Below are positions 52,956 through 63,770 of a stretch of DNA of 64,000 nt, piece after piece; the stretch's first letter is position 1, and each line of letters starts with the position of its first letter. The translations under genes were made by a program, and so were the position numbers. The notes under the pieces were generated by a model, which worked only from the letters and a program-made list of their open reading frames with translations, was not told the origin of the DNA and did no database searches. Source of the DNA: Tridacna crocea (lineage: Eukaryota; Mollusca; Bivalvia; Cardiida; Cardiidae); NCBI GenBank assembly GCA_943736015.1, contig OX031057.1, forward strand, positions 45,160,501-45,224,500, written 5' to 3'.

Positions 52956-55900
52956 CTGAAACAGAGTGTGAGGCCATTGGTATCAAATCTTGACAGAATT
53001 TCAGACTAGTTCATACCCATTTGCTAAGACAAACCTAATTCAGCTCAGACAATAGTCAATTTGTCTTTGATAGAGTAAATAACACTGTTGGAAAGGAAAA
53101 AATGCTGCCCTTTTTTTTTTCTCAGCTTTTCAATCATAAAAGCGTATTAAGAGTGAACAAGGGACCTTGTGCGTAAAACATTTTTGATGGTCAACTCAGC
53201 TGAGCATGTGATCTTTCTGGAAATATGTCAATTCAAACAGATTTATTTCCATGTACTTTGTACTCCGGTAACATGTATCAGTTTATTACATGCTTATGGT
53301 CCTGTTGTATTAAAAATATTCTAATTTCACTTTTAACAGACGATCTAGCTCAAATAGAAAAAACATCTAGCTCAAATAGTTAAACTGTAAAAAGAGGACA
53401 AAACATTGTGCAAAAGGAAAACAATGCTGGTAACTAGCTTTTTCCACAATGTTTTCAAAGGCCTTCTTCCTCAGGCTGTACAACGTGTGATCATGTGGCA
53501 AAGGGCTAAATTCAACTTCATGACTTACCTTGTGGTTCAAAGCCAGCCTTACGACAAATCTTTTAATTTAAGAATCAGAATTGAATTCAGAATGGTTGAT
53601 GAATAGAACCAACAGATACCATTGTCATCATCAATTACATATGGTAGCTATTTTATCAAACAAAATGTCTTACCTAGCCAACCACATTTCTAGATGGTTA
53701 ATAATTGCTGCAATGCCAAGAACTTTGAAGATCACACAGGGGAGATAATGATGTAAGAACAAAGTCCTGTCTGTGAGAAAATGAGGCAGAAAGTGTAGCA
53801 TGTAACCCAAAACAATGACCTCACCAGTTTGTATGAAATGGCTCCATTCACCTGCAAAGACATAAAATATGAGCCATGCTCTGTGAAAAGGTGCTTTAAA
53901 ACTTTACCACATGACCCCGACTTTTGACGATCCTGAGAAAGACAGCTTATGAAAACATTGTTGGAATAGGAGAAAATGCTGGTAACCAGCATTTTCTCCT
54001 TTTCCAACAATGTTTTCTATCCTTCCCAAACCAAATTTTAAATTTTCAGTCACATTTATTTTGTTGTCTGCAAATGCTTTCAATTTGGACCAGTCTAAAA
54101 TTTCCTTGTGTGGTAAAGAGTTAATGTATCTGCAAAGAGTATCAATACATATCTGCTTGTGCAGGCTGCTTGTGCACATCTGTGTAGGCTGATATGAATC
54201 AACACTTTTTGTTCTTAGTCAACTTTCTGTGAGTCAAAGGGCCAGTCTATCTCATGATTGAGTAGGTTTTCAGACAAATTTGATTTAATGGATCCATAAT
54301 TATGTCTTTGCTTGGTATAAATGCATCACAGAGATGGATTGAACCCCCTTTTGACAGAACATGGCTCTTTTTTTTGCGTGAGAGATATATTTGAGTAACT
54401 GTGTTAACTCATTACCAGATGAAAAAATTTTAAGACACGTCCAAATTGAAAGCATTTGCAGACAACAAAACTTATGTGACTTAAAAATTGAAATTTTTCT
54501 AAAGACTTCTTTCTAAGGGTCGTCAAAAGTAGGGATTGTGTGGTAATGGATTAAATCAGGATATACGGATATTAACTCAATGGCTGTAGGTGAAAATACT
54601 CTGAATATGCAAATATTTAATGCTTAAAAAAATTGGTCAAATGCAAAGATTTATAAGCTGTTTGGTATTGTATCCAGTTAAAAGTTTAATCCACATTATT
54701 TCTACACATGGACAAAAAAAAAGGAAAAATGAAGTCCCAATGTTCAACTCTTTCCAGGAAAACTAAATATTAGGCTTATCCATCAAGAAATATTGCAGAA
54801 AACAATGTAAGTTCAGCTATAATTACCTGATTTTACCAAAAGTAAAATAGTAGAAAGCATCGTGGGAAAAAAAATGGTGATTACCACCATTTTCTTTTTT
54901 TCTCACAAAGTTTTCATCTTTTGGTTATTAAAACTTAGAACTGTTGGTTACAGTGGCCAAGTGGAAGTGTTTCAAAGCTCAGAGATCAAGGTGTTACATT
55001 TATAATCAGGTATCCCTGCTATAATCACCACTGTAAGCCATTCACTTGGAAGTTTCTAGGGGCAAAGCACTGCAAAGCCCAAACCTTGTACTAACAAAAC
55101 CCAGAAATTATATAAGTAAGCGAAGTTTTGCCTTGATGTAACTGAAATCACTTGAAAGGAATCTAAAAAAAGTTCAAATAGACAAGGCTGTTTGGTGATA
55201 TTCAGTAAATGAAAAATTTTATACCTTTTGTCAGATCATAAAAATCTCTTCTGCGTCTCAGCAGGTAGAAAATAAAACAAGCTGCATAGAGGAGTATAGA
55301 TAATGTACCAGTAATCCATACAACAAGGTTTCCAAGTAGATGTATTTGAGCCTGAAAATTAGGATGGTAAACTCTAAGTACCCCTTACCAAACAATCCCA
55401 AGTTTTAAGGACCCAAAGTTAACTCATTACCAAACAACAATATTTTAGGCTTGTCCAAATCGAAACCATTTGCAGACGACAAAATAAAAGTGGCTGAAAA
55501 TTTGAAATTTGTTTTGTGCAGGGTAGAAAACATTGTGGGAAATGGAGAAAATGCTGGTAACCAGCATTTTCTCCTTTTCCCATAATGTTTTCTAGAGGCT
55601 TCTTTCTCAGGGGCGTCAAAAGTAGGGATTGAGTGGTAATGGGTTAAAGGACTTTTGAAAGAATTGTGGGAAAAGAAGAAAATGCTGGAACCAGCATTTT
55701 CTACTTTTTCCACAATGTTTTCTACCCTTCAAAGAAAAATTTCATATTATGTTGTAATATTTTAACTCATCGATTGCAAATGCTTTCAGTTTGGACTGTT
55801 TGGTATTGAGCTATACTGAGACTAACCCTGTGAGTGCAAGTCTTATTCACAAATAAAAATATTAGTTTGCCTTCCTAGTCTAATTCTGAATTTTGAAATT

Positions 55901-58900
55901 AACAAATTTTTGGTTGCATACACAAGTGATGTTTTCTAAACTTTAATACTTGTAGTAAACAGCTTTTAAAAAGCTTCGAATTATAAACCATGGAATATAT
56001 CAAACCAAAGCTCCTCTATAAACCATGCTTTCCATTATGCCATAAAAGCAAAAGTTTCCTTTCATTCAAATATGCTGTATTTGCCCTTTTTGAAGGTTTA
56101 ATATTCGTGAAAAAAGCTGTACAGGAAGAAAGTTTAACAAAATTACATTAACTTACATTGCTAGTACTGCTCATCCAATATGCAACATTTTTGGACATGA
56201 ATGGCCAGTCTAAAGGGGATGAACTATACTTATGCTCCATTTCTTTATCATGATTCATAAATAGCATCTTGTTCTGTAACTCCCAGAATTTTTTCCAGAA
56301 GGACATATGGGTGGGCTTAAGAGGAATCATCTCAGCTGACGATAAATCTCTCACTTGTCCATCTTTGTCTATATCTAAATAGTTAAAATACATAATCATA
56401 TTTATGACGTACAACTAAAGAAATATTGTAGCATTTAAAAAACAAGAGCAGAGCATGCAGGTGCCAATACTTGGCTGCAGGTGCTTGATTCCCTGCAGAA
56501 ATACAAAGCTGAAAAAGGGGCATAACTGTCTGAATAATATTTTGATGGTTACCTGTCTTTTTAATAGTAAACACTGAAATTTGTTTCTAGCAGGGTAGAA
56601 AACATTGTGGAAAAAGGGGAAAATGCTGGTAACAATGCTTTTCCCACAATGTTTCCTACAATGTTTTCAAAGACAAAATCTAGCAACTAACTTGCGGATG
56701 AAGGATTTGGAAAAAATTGTGGGGAAAGGAGAAAATGCTGATAACCAGCTTTTTCTCCTTTTCCAACTATGCTTACTGTCCTTCAAAATACAAACTGCAA
56801 TTTTTAAGCCACATTTATTTTGTTATCTACAAATCATTTCAATTTTGACAAGTCTAAAAATTTGTCATAATGGTAAAGGCTCCTTCAAGATTTAGCCACA
56901 GAAAGCCTCATCATTCTCATCAATACAACATGGAATTTAATTACTCTTTGTGTATCTGTGTTCCTCCACATTCCAGATTGTTGCATCCTGCCTCAATATT
57001 TTGTCTGTGGCCACTTCTAACTGGTTAAATCCCCACTCTGGTAACTGTTTTCCAGTGATCTATTATCAGTTAAAGAAATAAAACACTTAATCATTAGAAT
57101 CCTTCCATATCTAAATTTGCCATTCAGGGTCTGGCAGATAAAGATCATGCAACAAGCAGTATGGTCTTAGATTGGCTGTCCTCAGGGCCAAGCTATTCCA
57201 GCAATAAAACAACCCTGAAATTGCATTATATGGTGTGTTTCATCTGTCCACTGAAAATGTGAAAATGTCAAAAGCTTGTACGGATGTGCCCCACTTCTTT
57301 GTCTTTTGTTCATTACATTCTTTCTTAAAAATATTTGATGTGTCTAGCAGTAAAATATCCTTTCACACAGTGTGTGTACACTTTCACACCATATTCTTTG
57401 TTTTACATATTTATCAGTAATATTCCTGAGGAAATCAAAGGGACAAAATCTTTGGGTAGTTTAAAAAGAATTGAACTAAAGTTGGTGGGTGGTGTTGTTG
57501 CTTCACTTTTCATTTTTTATAACTTTTAACTTCCAAATGTGGTCTGTTGTATCTGTTTGAGAAAATTTTAGGAAATGTTTTGACGTGACTAAAACGGATC
57601 ATTGTAATCAGAAAGGTTCTTTTATAACAATATTTTTACTCTACTTATGCCATAAATGCAGTTGTTCATTTTCTCTGTCAATATCTTAGCATTTTTGTTT
57701 CAAATAGCCAAAACAAACCTGAATTGCTTTTTACCTCCTATAGACATATTTATAGTATCTGCTGTAGAAAATTATTCAAAACTTCAGACGTAATTTATGC
57801 TAGATAGAAATTGTTCTATGATAACAATATTCTTTATTGTCCACACAACTAAAGTTCAGCAAGCAATATGCATTATTCCTTTGTTTTAGTTTAGGATTTA
57901 GCATTTTGAGTCCAGCTTACCTTTAAAGCCTGTCCTGTTGTATTGTGTACTAGTCTAATATGACCCTTGATAGTTTCCCATTTACTGTCCTCTGCCTCCC
58001 TGTTCAAAATCTCCTGTTAGAAATTGAAAGTTATTATCACACTGAGCTAATTCTATAAAACTCATTAGTCTTTTTTTGTAAACAAATGTATGACAAATAC
58101 ATACATTAATACAAATGAGGATCTTTGAATTACTAAAGCAACTACCACCCAAGTCAGGAATATAGGAACCCTTAAAATACCTGAAAAAAAGAGAAATAAC
58201 TTTCCATGCAGATCCAAGATTATACTGCACCTTGATTGCACCACTGTCTATAAAAGCAAGTACAGTCAAGCACACCAAGAATTAAGATTCTTTTTATCTT
58301 TTAACTCTTTCCCAAACGACAAAATTTTAGACTTGTCCAAATTGAAAGCATTAGCAGACGACAGATTAAACATAACTCAAAATTTGAAATTTGTTGCCAG
58401 TAGGGTAGAAAACATTGTGGGAAAAGGAGAAAATGCTGGTTACCAGCATTTTCTCCTTTTCCCACAATGTTTTCAAAAGCTTTCTTCCTCAGGGTCGTTA
58501 AAAGTCGGGATTGTGTGGTAAAGAGTTAATAGACATTTTAATAGACATTTTTAGCTCTACTGGCTTTCAGCCAGCAGAGCTTATGTCATGGTGTGGTTTC
58601 CGTCGTCCGTCCGTCTGTCTGTCTGTCCGTCCATTTGTCTTTTTCTTGTTTATGCGATAAAGTCTTCATTTCTGGTCAGATTTTCGTGAAACTTACACAG
58701 TTTGTTTATCTCATCAATAGCTTTAACCCTATTGATTTTGAAAAAAATCTGACAAACAGTATGGGAAAAGTAGCCATTTCAAGTTTAAAATTTCCATTTC
58801 TTGTTTACGCAATAAAGTCTGTATTTTTGGTCAGATTTCCATGAAACTTGCAGAGTTTGTTTATCTTATCAATAGCTTCAACCCTATTGATTTTGAAAAA

Positions 58901-61014
58901 AATCCAACAAACAGTATAGGAAAAGTAGCCATTTCAAGTTGAAAACTTTCATTTCTTGTTTACGCAATAAAATCTTCATTTTTGGTCAGATTTTCATGAA
59001 ACTTACACAGTTTGTTTATCTCATCAATAGCTTTTACCCTATTGATTTTGAAAAAAATCCGACAAACAGTATGGGAAAAGTAGCCATTTCAAGTTTAAAA
59101 TTTCCATTTCTTGTTTATGCAATAAAGTCTGTATTTTTGGTCAGATCTCCATGAAACTTGCAGAGTTTGTTTATCTTATCAATAGCTTCAACCCTATTGA
59201 TTTTGAAAAAAATCCAACGAACAGTATGGGAAAAGTAGCCATTACAAGTTGAAAATTTTCATTTCTTGTTTATGCGATAAAGTATTCATTTTTGGTCAGA
59301 TTTCTGTGAAACTTACACAGTTTGTTTATCTCATCAATAGCTTTAAGCCTATTGATTTTGAAAAAAATCCGACAAACAGTATGGGAAGAGTAGGCATTTC
59401 AAATTGAACAATTTCATTGCCTGTTTACATGATAAAGTATTTATTTGTGATCAGATTTTTATGAATTTTTCAGCTTGTTTATCCCATTAATAGCTTTTTA
59501 ACCCTTTCGAGTTTGAAAAAATTCAACAAACAGTGATGGAAAAGTAGCCATTTTGAGTTGAAAATGTCAACTTTTTTGTCTTTTTGCGTAATGAATTCCT
59601 ATGTATGCTTTGTTTAAAAGCAAAATCTCTGCCAGTAGAGCATATTCAGGCCCTTCAGGGCCTTCTAGTTTTTATTCAGTATCTAGGCCACTGGCCCATA
59701 ATACAATGAAATAATATACAAATATTTGACATAGAGTGACTACTTAATTTCTATGAAATTCTTACTATTAAAATAGAGTTATGTTTTGTTTCAAAAGAAA
59801 AGAGTACATTATAGAAGTTTTTACGCTTTTTTTACTGCTGTTGACCAAATTGACAATACATACCACTCTCCAAAGGTTTTGTGCTGCCATGGATACATTA
59901 TAATTTATATAGCATGACACCTCCTGATACTGTGGAGAAACTGGTGCAGCTACATCATGGCTGAAAGAAATTGTATAGCATCTTTGTGAGAAAAACATTT
60001 GAGACCATTTTACAACTAAAATGTACAGAAACAGACTGTTTCCATTCCATGCCACATATTCAGATCACATATAAGTAACTAGGTTGAAGCCATATCCCCT
60101 GCCAAAGAAGCCTTACTTTTGTGATGAAAATAAGACGTAGAACGAATACCCTAAATATGGAAAAAGTCAAATCAATACCTGCCTTTCCAAGTGCATCTCA
60201 TCAACATCAAGAAATGAAGAATTTATAGCATACATTTGTACAGTCAGGACCAATATTCCCTATAAAGTAACTGCTTAACCCTTTACTCCATAGGTACTAA
60301 TTTCTACGCATTGCTTGTAGGAGCCTTTGAAAAACATTGTGGCAAAAGGTGAAATTACTCGTGACGAGCAATTTCACTTTTTGCCACTATGTTTTCTATG
60401 CTATCAAAAGGTGTCATATACACATAAGACACCTTGCTGTGGTTTATTGTCAATTAGAGATACCATAGAAATGCCTTATGGGGTAAAGGGTTAACTCATT
60501 GCTTCACATTGCTTTTTGGCTTTTAAAAGCATAGAAGGAAACGGAATAATTGCTTTTTATCAGCTAAAGCTCCATTTATCACATTTTCAATTCAATTTGA
60601 GACTGTCATTTTCATCTCTTTTTTCAAAGGTTATTCTTGTATGCAGGTTCAACTAAAAAGGCGCTGTATGGTAAACAAGTTTAAATGACTGCACAGATAA
60701 TTGAAATAAATATTTTGGTCATACATTTACATTTATTCTAGTCACCAGGATTTCAAAGTAAATTTCCTGTAAATACAACATCTTGTTTAGCCTAACCCAT
60801 TACCACACACTCCCAACTGACCAGGATGGCTTTTGAAAACACTGTGGGAATGGAGATACTGGAGATATACCATATATTGTAGACAAACAATATAAGGACT
60901 TCTACACAAGCATAACTATACCTATTCAAGGCTCTACTAGTTATTCCATGGACCAACTGTATAACATCCCCATGTCTTACAGGTTCTGGTGGGTCATCCA
61001 CAGCCATCTCTTCT
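52784..61014 (-). CDS. POMT1: Protein O-mannosyltransferase 1 (POMT1), last 8 exons
   Basis: POMT1, with POMT2, adds O-linked mannose to Ser/Thr of proteins such as dystroglycan in the ER membrane. The window holds the C-terminal half: the end of the luminal MIR region and the four-helix C-terminal membrane domain. Matches include [85 protein letters not shown] and the terminal [16 protein letters not shown]1 is preferred over POMT2 because of HDVAAPxSPxxQEVSCYI and the LLRRRRDxxDL motif. The eight exons join in phase (363 aa plus part of a codon). The catalytic N-terminal exons lie beyond 64000. Confidence 0.95.
53060..53150 (+). mobile_element. MITE-A fragment
   Basis: Weak match around AACACTGTTGGAAAGGAAAA. 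Confidence 0.35.
53386..53511 (+). mobile_element. MITE-A, left-truncated
   Basis: Shortened palindrome, right end GGCAAAGGGCTAA. Confidence 0.6.
53674..53851 (-). CDS. POMT1: POMT1 exon (transmembrane)
   Basis: 178 bp encoding [20 protein letters not shown] then [17 protein letters not shown]. Two membrane segments and the [10 protein letters not shown] motif. Confidence 0.96.
53896..54124 (-). mobile_element. MITE-A copy
   Basis: Palindrome intact; starts 45 bp upstream of a POMT1 exon acceptor. Confidence 0.8.
54180..54350 (+). repeat. Dispersed repeat family D
   Basis: Contains ATGGATCCATAATTATGT and AAATGCATCACAGAGATGGA. Confidence 0.5.
54404..54554 (+). mobile_element. MITE-A lacking the whole palindrome
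   Basis: Both outer arms and TTAA ends are present; the palindrome and flanks are precisely missing between GAAATTT and TTCTAAAGACTTC. Confidence 0.8.
54743..54948 (+). mobile_element. MITE-A, degenerate
   Basis: Palindrome centre changed to ATGGTGATTACCACCAT. Confidence 0.6.
55225..55351 (-). CDS. POMT1: POMT1 exon (transmembrane)
   Basis: 127 bp encoding [20 protein letters not shown] and then [17 protein letters not shown]: one hydrophobic helix followed by an Arg cluster. Confidence 0.96.
55379..55815 (-). mobile_element. Outer MITE-A copy, interrupted
   Basis: Left part 55379-55418 and right part 55648-55815 form one copy, with a second MITE in between. Confidence 0.8.
55419..55647 (+). 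mobile_element. Inner MITE-A copy (nested, TTAA duplicated)
   Basis: TTAA at 55419-55422 and 55644-55647. Removing the insert and one TTAA restores an outer element of normal local length. Confidence 0.88.
56157..56374 (-). CDS. POMT1: POMT1 exon
   Basis: 218 bp encoding [20 protein letters not shown] and [15 protein letters not shown] then NVAYWM, the luminal stretch before the C-terminal helices. Confidence 0.95.
56568..56680 (+). mobile_element. MITE-A fragment
   Basis: Rearranged palindrome with a doubled ACAATGTTT. Confidence 0.5.
56690..56880 (-). mobile_element. MITE-A, left-truncated
   Basis: Diverged; right arm ends ATGGTAAAGG. Confidence 0.6.
56945..57059 (-). CDS. POMT1: POMT1 exon
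   Basis: 115 bp encoding [20 protein letters not shown] and [13 protein letters not shown], leaving one base. The WNVEEHRY motif is conserved. Confidence 0.95.
57921..58013 (-). CDS. POMT1: POMT1 exon
   Basis: 93 bp, phase 0. Encodes [20 protein letters not shown] and [11 protein letters not shown]; matches the LSEVRFVHVNTSAVLK region. Confidence 0.93.
58301..58529 (+). mobile_element. MITE-A copy
   Basis: Complete and well preserved, 22 bp from the HINE-2 tail. Confidence 0.85.
58551..59670 (-). mobile_element. HINE-2, copy 2
   Basis: Inverted: the 3' end (CTAA, hairpin CTGGCTGAAAGCCAG) lies at 58551, then a (GTCC/GTCT)n tract at 58599-58632, then a 155-bp tandem core. The 5' side carries GGCCCTGAAGGGCC near 59660. 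The core unit differs from copy 1. Confidence 0.75.
58632..59500. repeat. 155-bp tandem array with 310-bp dimer structure
   Basis: ATCAATAGCTT landmarks at 58713, 58868, 59023, 59178 and 59333, exactly 155 bp apart. Alternating units carry TCTCATC and TCTTATC. Confidence 0.9.
59864..59960 (-). CDS. POMT1: POMT1 exon (MIR region)
   Basis: 97 bp encoding [20 protein letters not shown] and [12 protein letters not shown]. The HINE-2 element ends about 190 bp downstream in the next intron. Confidence 0.96.
60275..60494. mobile_element. MITE-B subfamily copy
   Basis: TTAA ends, centre AAATTACTCGTGACGAGCAATTT. Confidence 0.78.
60491..60665 (+). mobile_element. MITE fragment
   Basis: Shares TTAA with the MITE-B copy; only TTAACTCATTGC and a diverged palindrome are recognisable. 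Confidence 0.4.
60793..60865 (-). mobile_element. MITE-A fragment
   Basis: Left arm and start of the palindrome; 57 bp from a POMT1 donor site. Confidence 0.55.
60922..61014 (-). CDS. POMT1: POMT1 exon (first in window, MIR region)
   Basis: 93 bp whose first base completes a codon from an exon outside the window. Encodes [20 protein letters not shown] and [10 protein letters not shown]. Confidence 0.94.
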
Positions 61015-61196
61015 CTAAACAAATACATGCAACATCTTAGCATAATTATCTCCTTCACCCAAGTATCAAAGTAATGTTCAAAGTATTCATAATATTGAAT
61101 GTCCTTAGTGCTGTCTTTCATTTTGGTATTAGTGCATGAAGAATATGTATTTCATGTTTTACTATCAGAAAACCACAATATAATCCTGTTCATCTC

Positions 61197-61427
61197 TATC
61201 CCATTACCAAACGACAATATTTTAGACTGGTCCAAATTGAAAGCATTTGCAGACGACAAAATATATAAGTGACTGAAAATTTGAAATTTGTTTTGTGAAG
61301 GGTAGAAAACAGTGTGGGAAAAGGAGAAAATGCTGGTTACCAGCATTTTCTCCTTTTCCCACAAGGTTTTCAAAAGGCTTCTAGCACTGGGTCTTTAAAA
61401 CTTGGGATTGTGTGGTAATGGGCTATA
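61197..61427 (+). mobile_element. MITE-A copy
   Basis: Palindrome good; terminal TTAA mutated at both ends. Confidence 0.78.
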
Positions 61428-61545
61428 CCAGATGGCAAATTCTTAGGCCTGTCCACACTGAAAAGATCTGCAGATGACAAGTTATATGTCAATAACAGCG
61501 AAGAAATGGTCAAAAACACTGTGGGCACGAAAGAAAACATTGGTT
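61423..61545 (+). mobile_element. MITE-A, right-truncated
   Basis: Left arm plus one palindrome arm, diverged. Confidence 0.5.
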
Positions 61546-61667
61546 AACTATTTAGAAAGGGGTAAATCTAATATATCAATGTACATGAAGTATAGGAATG
61601 CCTTAGATACTGAGACTATCAGTTACTATATGGCATGCATTAGGCAAAAAGGGGCATACACATTTGC

Positions 61668-61896
61668 TTAACCCATTACCACACAATCCCTACTTTTGAC
61701 ACCCCACAGAATGAAGCCTTTAGAAAACATTGTGGGAAAAGGAGAAAATGCTGGTAACCAGCATTTTCTCCTTTTCCTACAAATGTTTTCTACCCTTCAC
61801 AAAACAAATTTTGAATGTTCAGTCATTTTTATTTTGTCGTCTGCAAATGCTTTCAATTTCGACCAGTCCAAAATTTTCCCATTGGTAATGAGTTAA
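61668..61896 (-). mobile_element. MITE-A copy
   Basis: Complete, TTAACCCATTACC to TGAGTTAA. Confidence 0.85.
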
Positions 61897-62507
61897 AGCG
61901 TAATCTTAGATGAGCCTGCACAGTCCAGGCAGGCTTATCCAAGACTGCACTTTACATCTGCATTGTTCTTAAGTACACTGGCACAAAAAAGAATACATAA
62001 TCAAAGTACTGATAGTACTGAAGGCCAGGAAATTGAGGATACGAAACAATACATGAGGTCAATTTTAATTAATACAAACATGTAGACGGACAGGGATACA
62101 AGCGGATTCCACTAAGCCCCTGGAATTCTTGGTTTTATCAGGAAATTTTGAACTGATACTAGAAAGCACCAGCCGGAAACTAATTAAGCCAGAGCTAGGC
62201 ATGTGCTCAAAGTTATGCGGTGCTTACAAATGGCTTAGAATACTTAGTAATTTGTCGTGCTTGTAAACAATCCCAAGTCAAATTTGAACCGTATTCAATT
62301 GGTGCAATACCAACCTTGGTTATCTAAATTTTCTGAGACATGTGATGTCTTGTAGTCCTGAATGATGCTATTTTTTACATTTATGACGCAAGAACATATT
62401 TATTTTTATTTATTTCAATGAAAATACATGTAAGATAGATATCAAGGTAAAAATTAATGAATAATAAAGATTGGAGTGATACGGCAGTTGGTCATGTTGT
62501 CTCTACC

Positions 62508-62712
62508 TTCCACAAGTCGACGAAATTTTGAACTGGTCATATTTGAAGGAAGTTGTAGATGAAAATCCAAAGTAGTTCTTCGTGTATATTGAAAAGTAAG
62601 ATTTTGGGGAAATTGGGAGGAATTGCTTGTTACAAGCGAATTCTCTTTTAGCCAAAATATTTTCTCAATAAAATACTGTGAAAAGGTTGGATTGTTTTGG
62701 GAAAACGATTAG
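62508..62712 (+). mobile_element. MITE, strongly diverged
   Basis: Recognisable CGACGAAATTTTGAACTGGTC arm and GAATTGCTTGTTACAAGCGA centre. Confidence 0.45.
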
Positions 62713-62869
62713 GCTCGGTTTTCCTATTTTACTTGCCTATTTTACGGACAAGTCATAGTGACTTGAGCTTCGATACTTATATCTACATAATATAAAAAGA
62801 CGTTAATCCTAATTCATAATCGTTGTCCAAGGATAACTTGTGTCAAGCCCGCGAACGCTTGACTCTCAA

Positions 62870-63150
62870 GCTTGACCTAGACCCTGGACCTGAATAAATG
62901 TTTCAAAGGGAACTTCTACTCATGATGGAGAACAATGAATTATGCTAATTTATATCGGAATCTATTCAAAAATGTAGGAGTTATGGTTCGGACAAAAAAT
63001 TAGCCTTCAATGGGGCCTTGATCTTGAACCTACTTGAACAGATGTTTCAAATGGCACATCTAACTGTGATGGAGGTCAATTGTGCCAAATTATTTTGAAA
63101 TCCATCCACAATTGTAGAAGTTATGGACCGGAAATATTCGGATGCACACA
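62870..63150. repeat. Two-unit 143-bp repeat (HINE-like relic)
   Basis: TGTTTCAAAGGGAAC at 62899 and TGTTTCAAATGGCAC at 63042 mark two diverged units; GGAGTTATGG / AGAAGTTATGG follow in each. Confidence 0.6.
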
Positions 63151-63569
63151 AGCCCTAGTGAACACTAGAAATAGGTGTGTCAGAGACACTGATGCCCGTG
63201 CTAAATGGTATTGGTCACAGGTATGTCATATGACACTATTAGAGAGAGAGAAATAAAAAAAAATACATTAAATGACAAGCGAACGACTACAGAAAAAAAT
63301 TATAAGCATTTATTGGGTATCAAATCAAAGTCAATCAAAGACATTTTTAAGAATCACACAGGTGTAATCTATTTGTGACAGGTTTAAAAGGTGTGAAATA
63401 CATCCTATCAGTGTGAAATAGGCAGTATAAACAATGACAAAACTACCAAATAACTCTTGGGTAAAGGTAACTAATACACATAATGTACATTCTAAAGACA
63501 ACAAAATTTCAAAAATATTTTTATAGACAACTTGATTAACGATATGGATGAAATTTGATGTTGGGGTCG

Positions 63570-63770
63570 ATTTTTCGAAAATTTTATTTGGGGACGATTT
63601 CACCAAAGAAATCGTCTCCTGGGGACGATTTCTCCGGAGTGATAAACATAACACGGGCCAAGCAGTTAGGGGACCATTTCTTCAGGGGCCGATTTCTCCA
63701 GCATTCCGCTGAAGTACCCTAGATTTAGTCGATATACATAAGAAAAAGTGATAAACATAACACGGGGCAA
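63570..63770. repeat. GGGGACGATTT repeat with 20-bp direct repeats
   Basis: Iterations of GGGGACGATTTCTCC, plus GTGATAAACATAACACGGG at 63640 and again 107 bp on. Confidence 0.6.

Noticed and set aside
53904-54179. Several 60-100 codon frames here and in most MITE copies (for example 44722-44922, 58333-58521)
   Set aside because: The same peptide themes ([15 protein letters not shown]) recur wherever the MITE palindrome occurs; they are translations of the repeat, not genes.
63331-63654. 107-codon minus-strand frame
   Set aside because: No family resemblance. It overlaps the GGGGACGATTT repeat and has no convincing splice sites.
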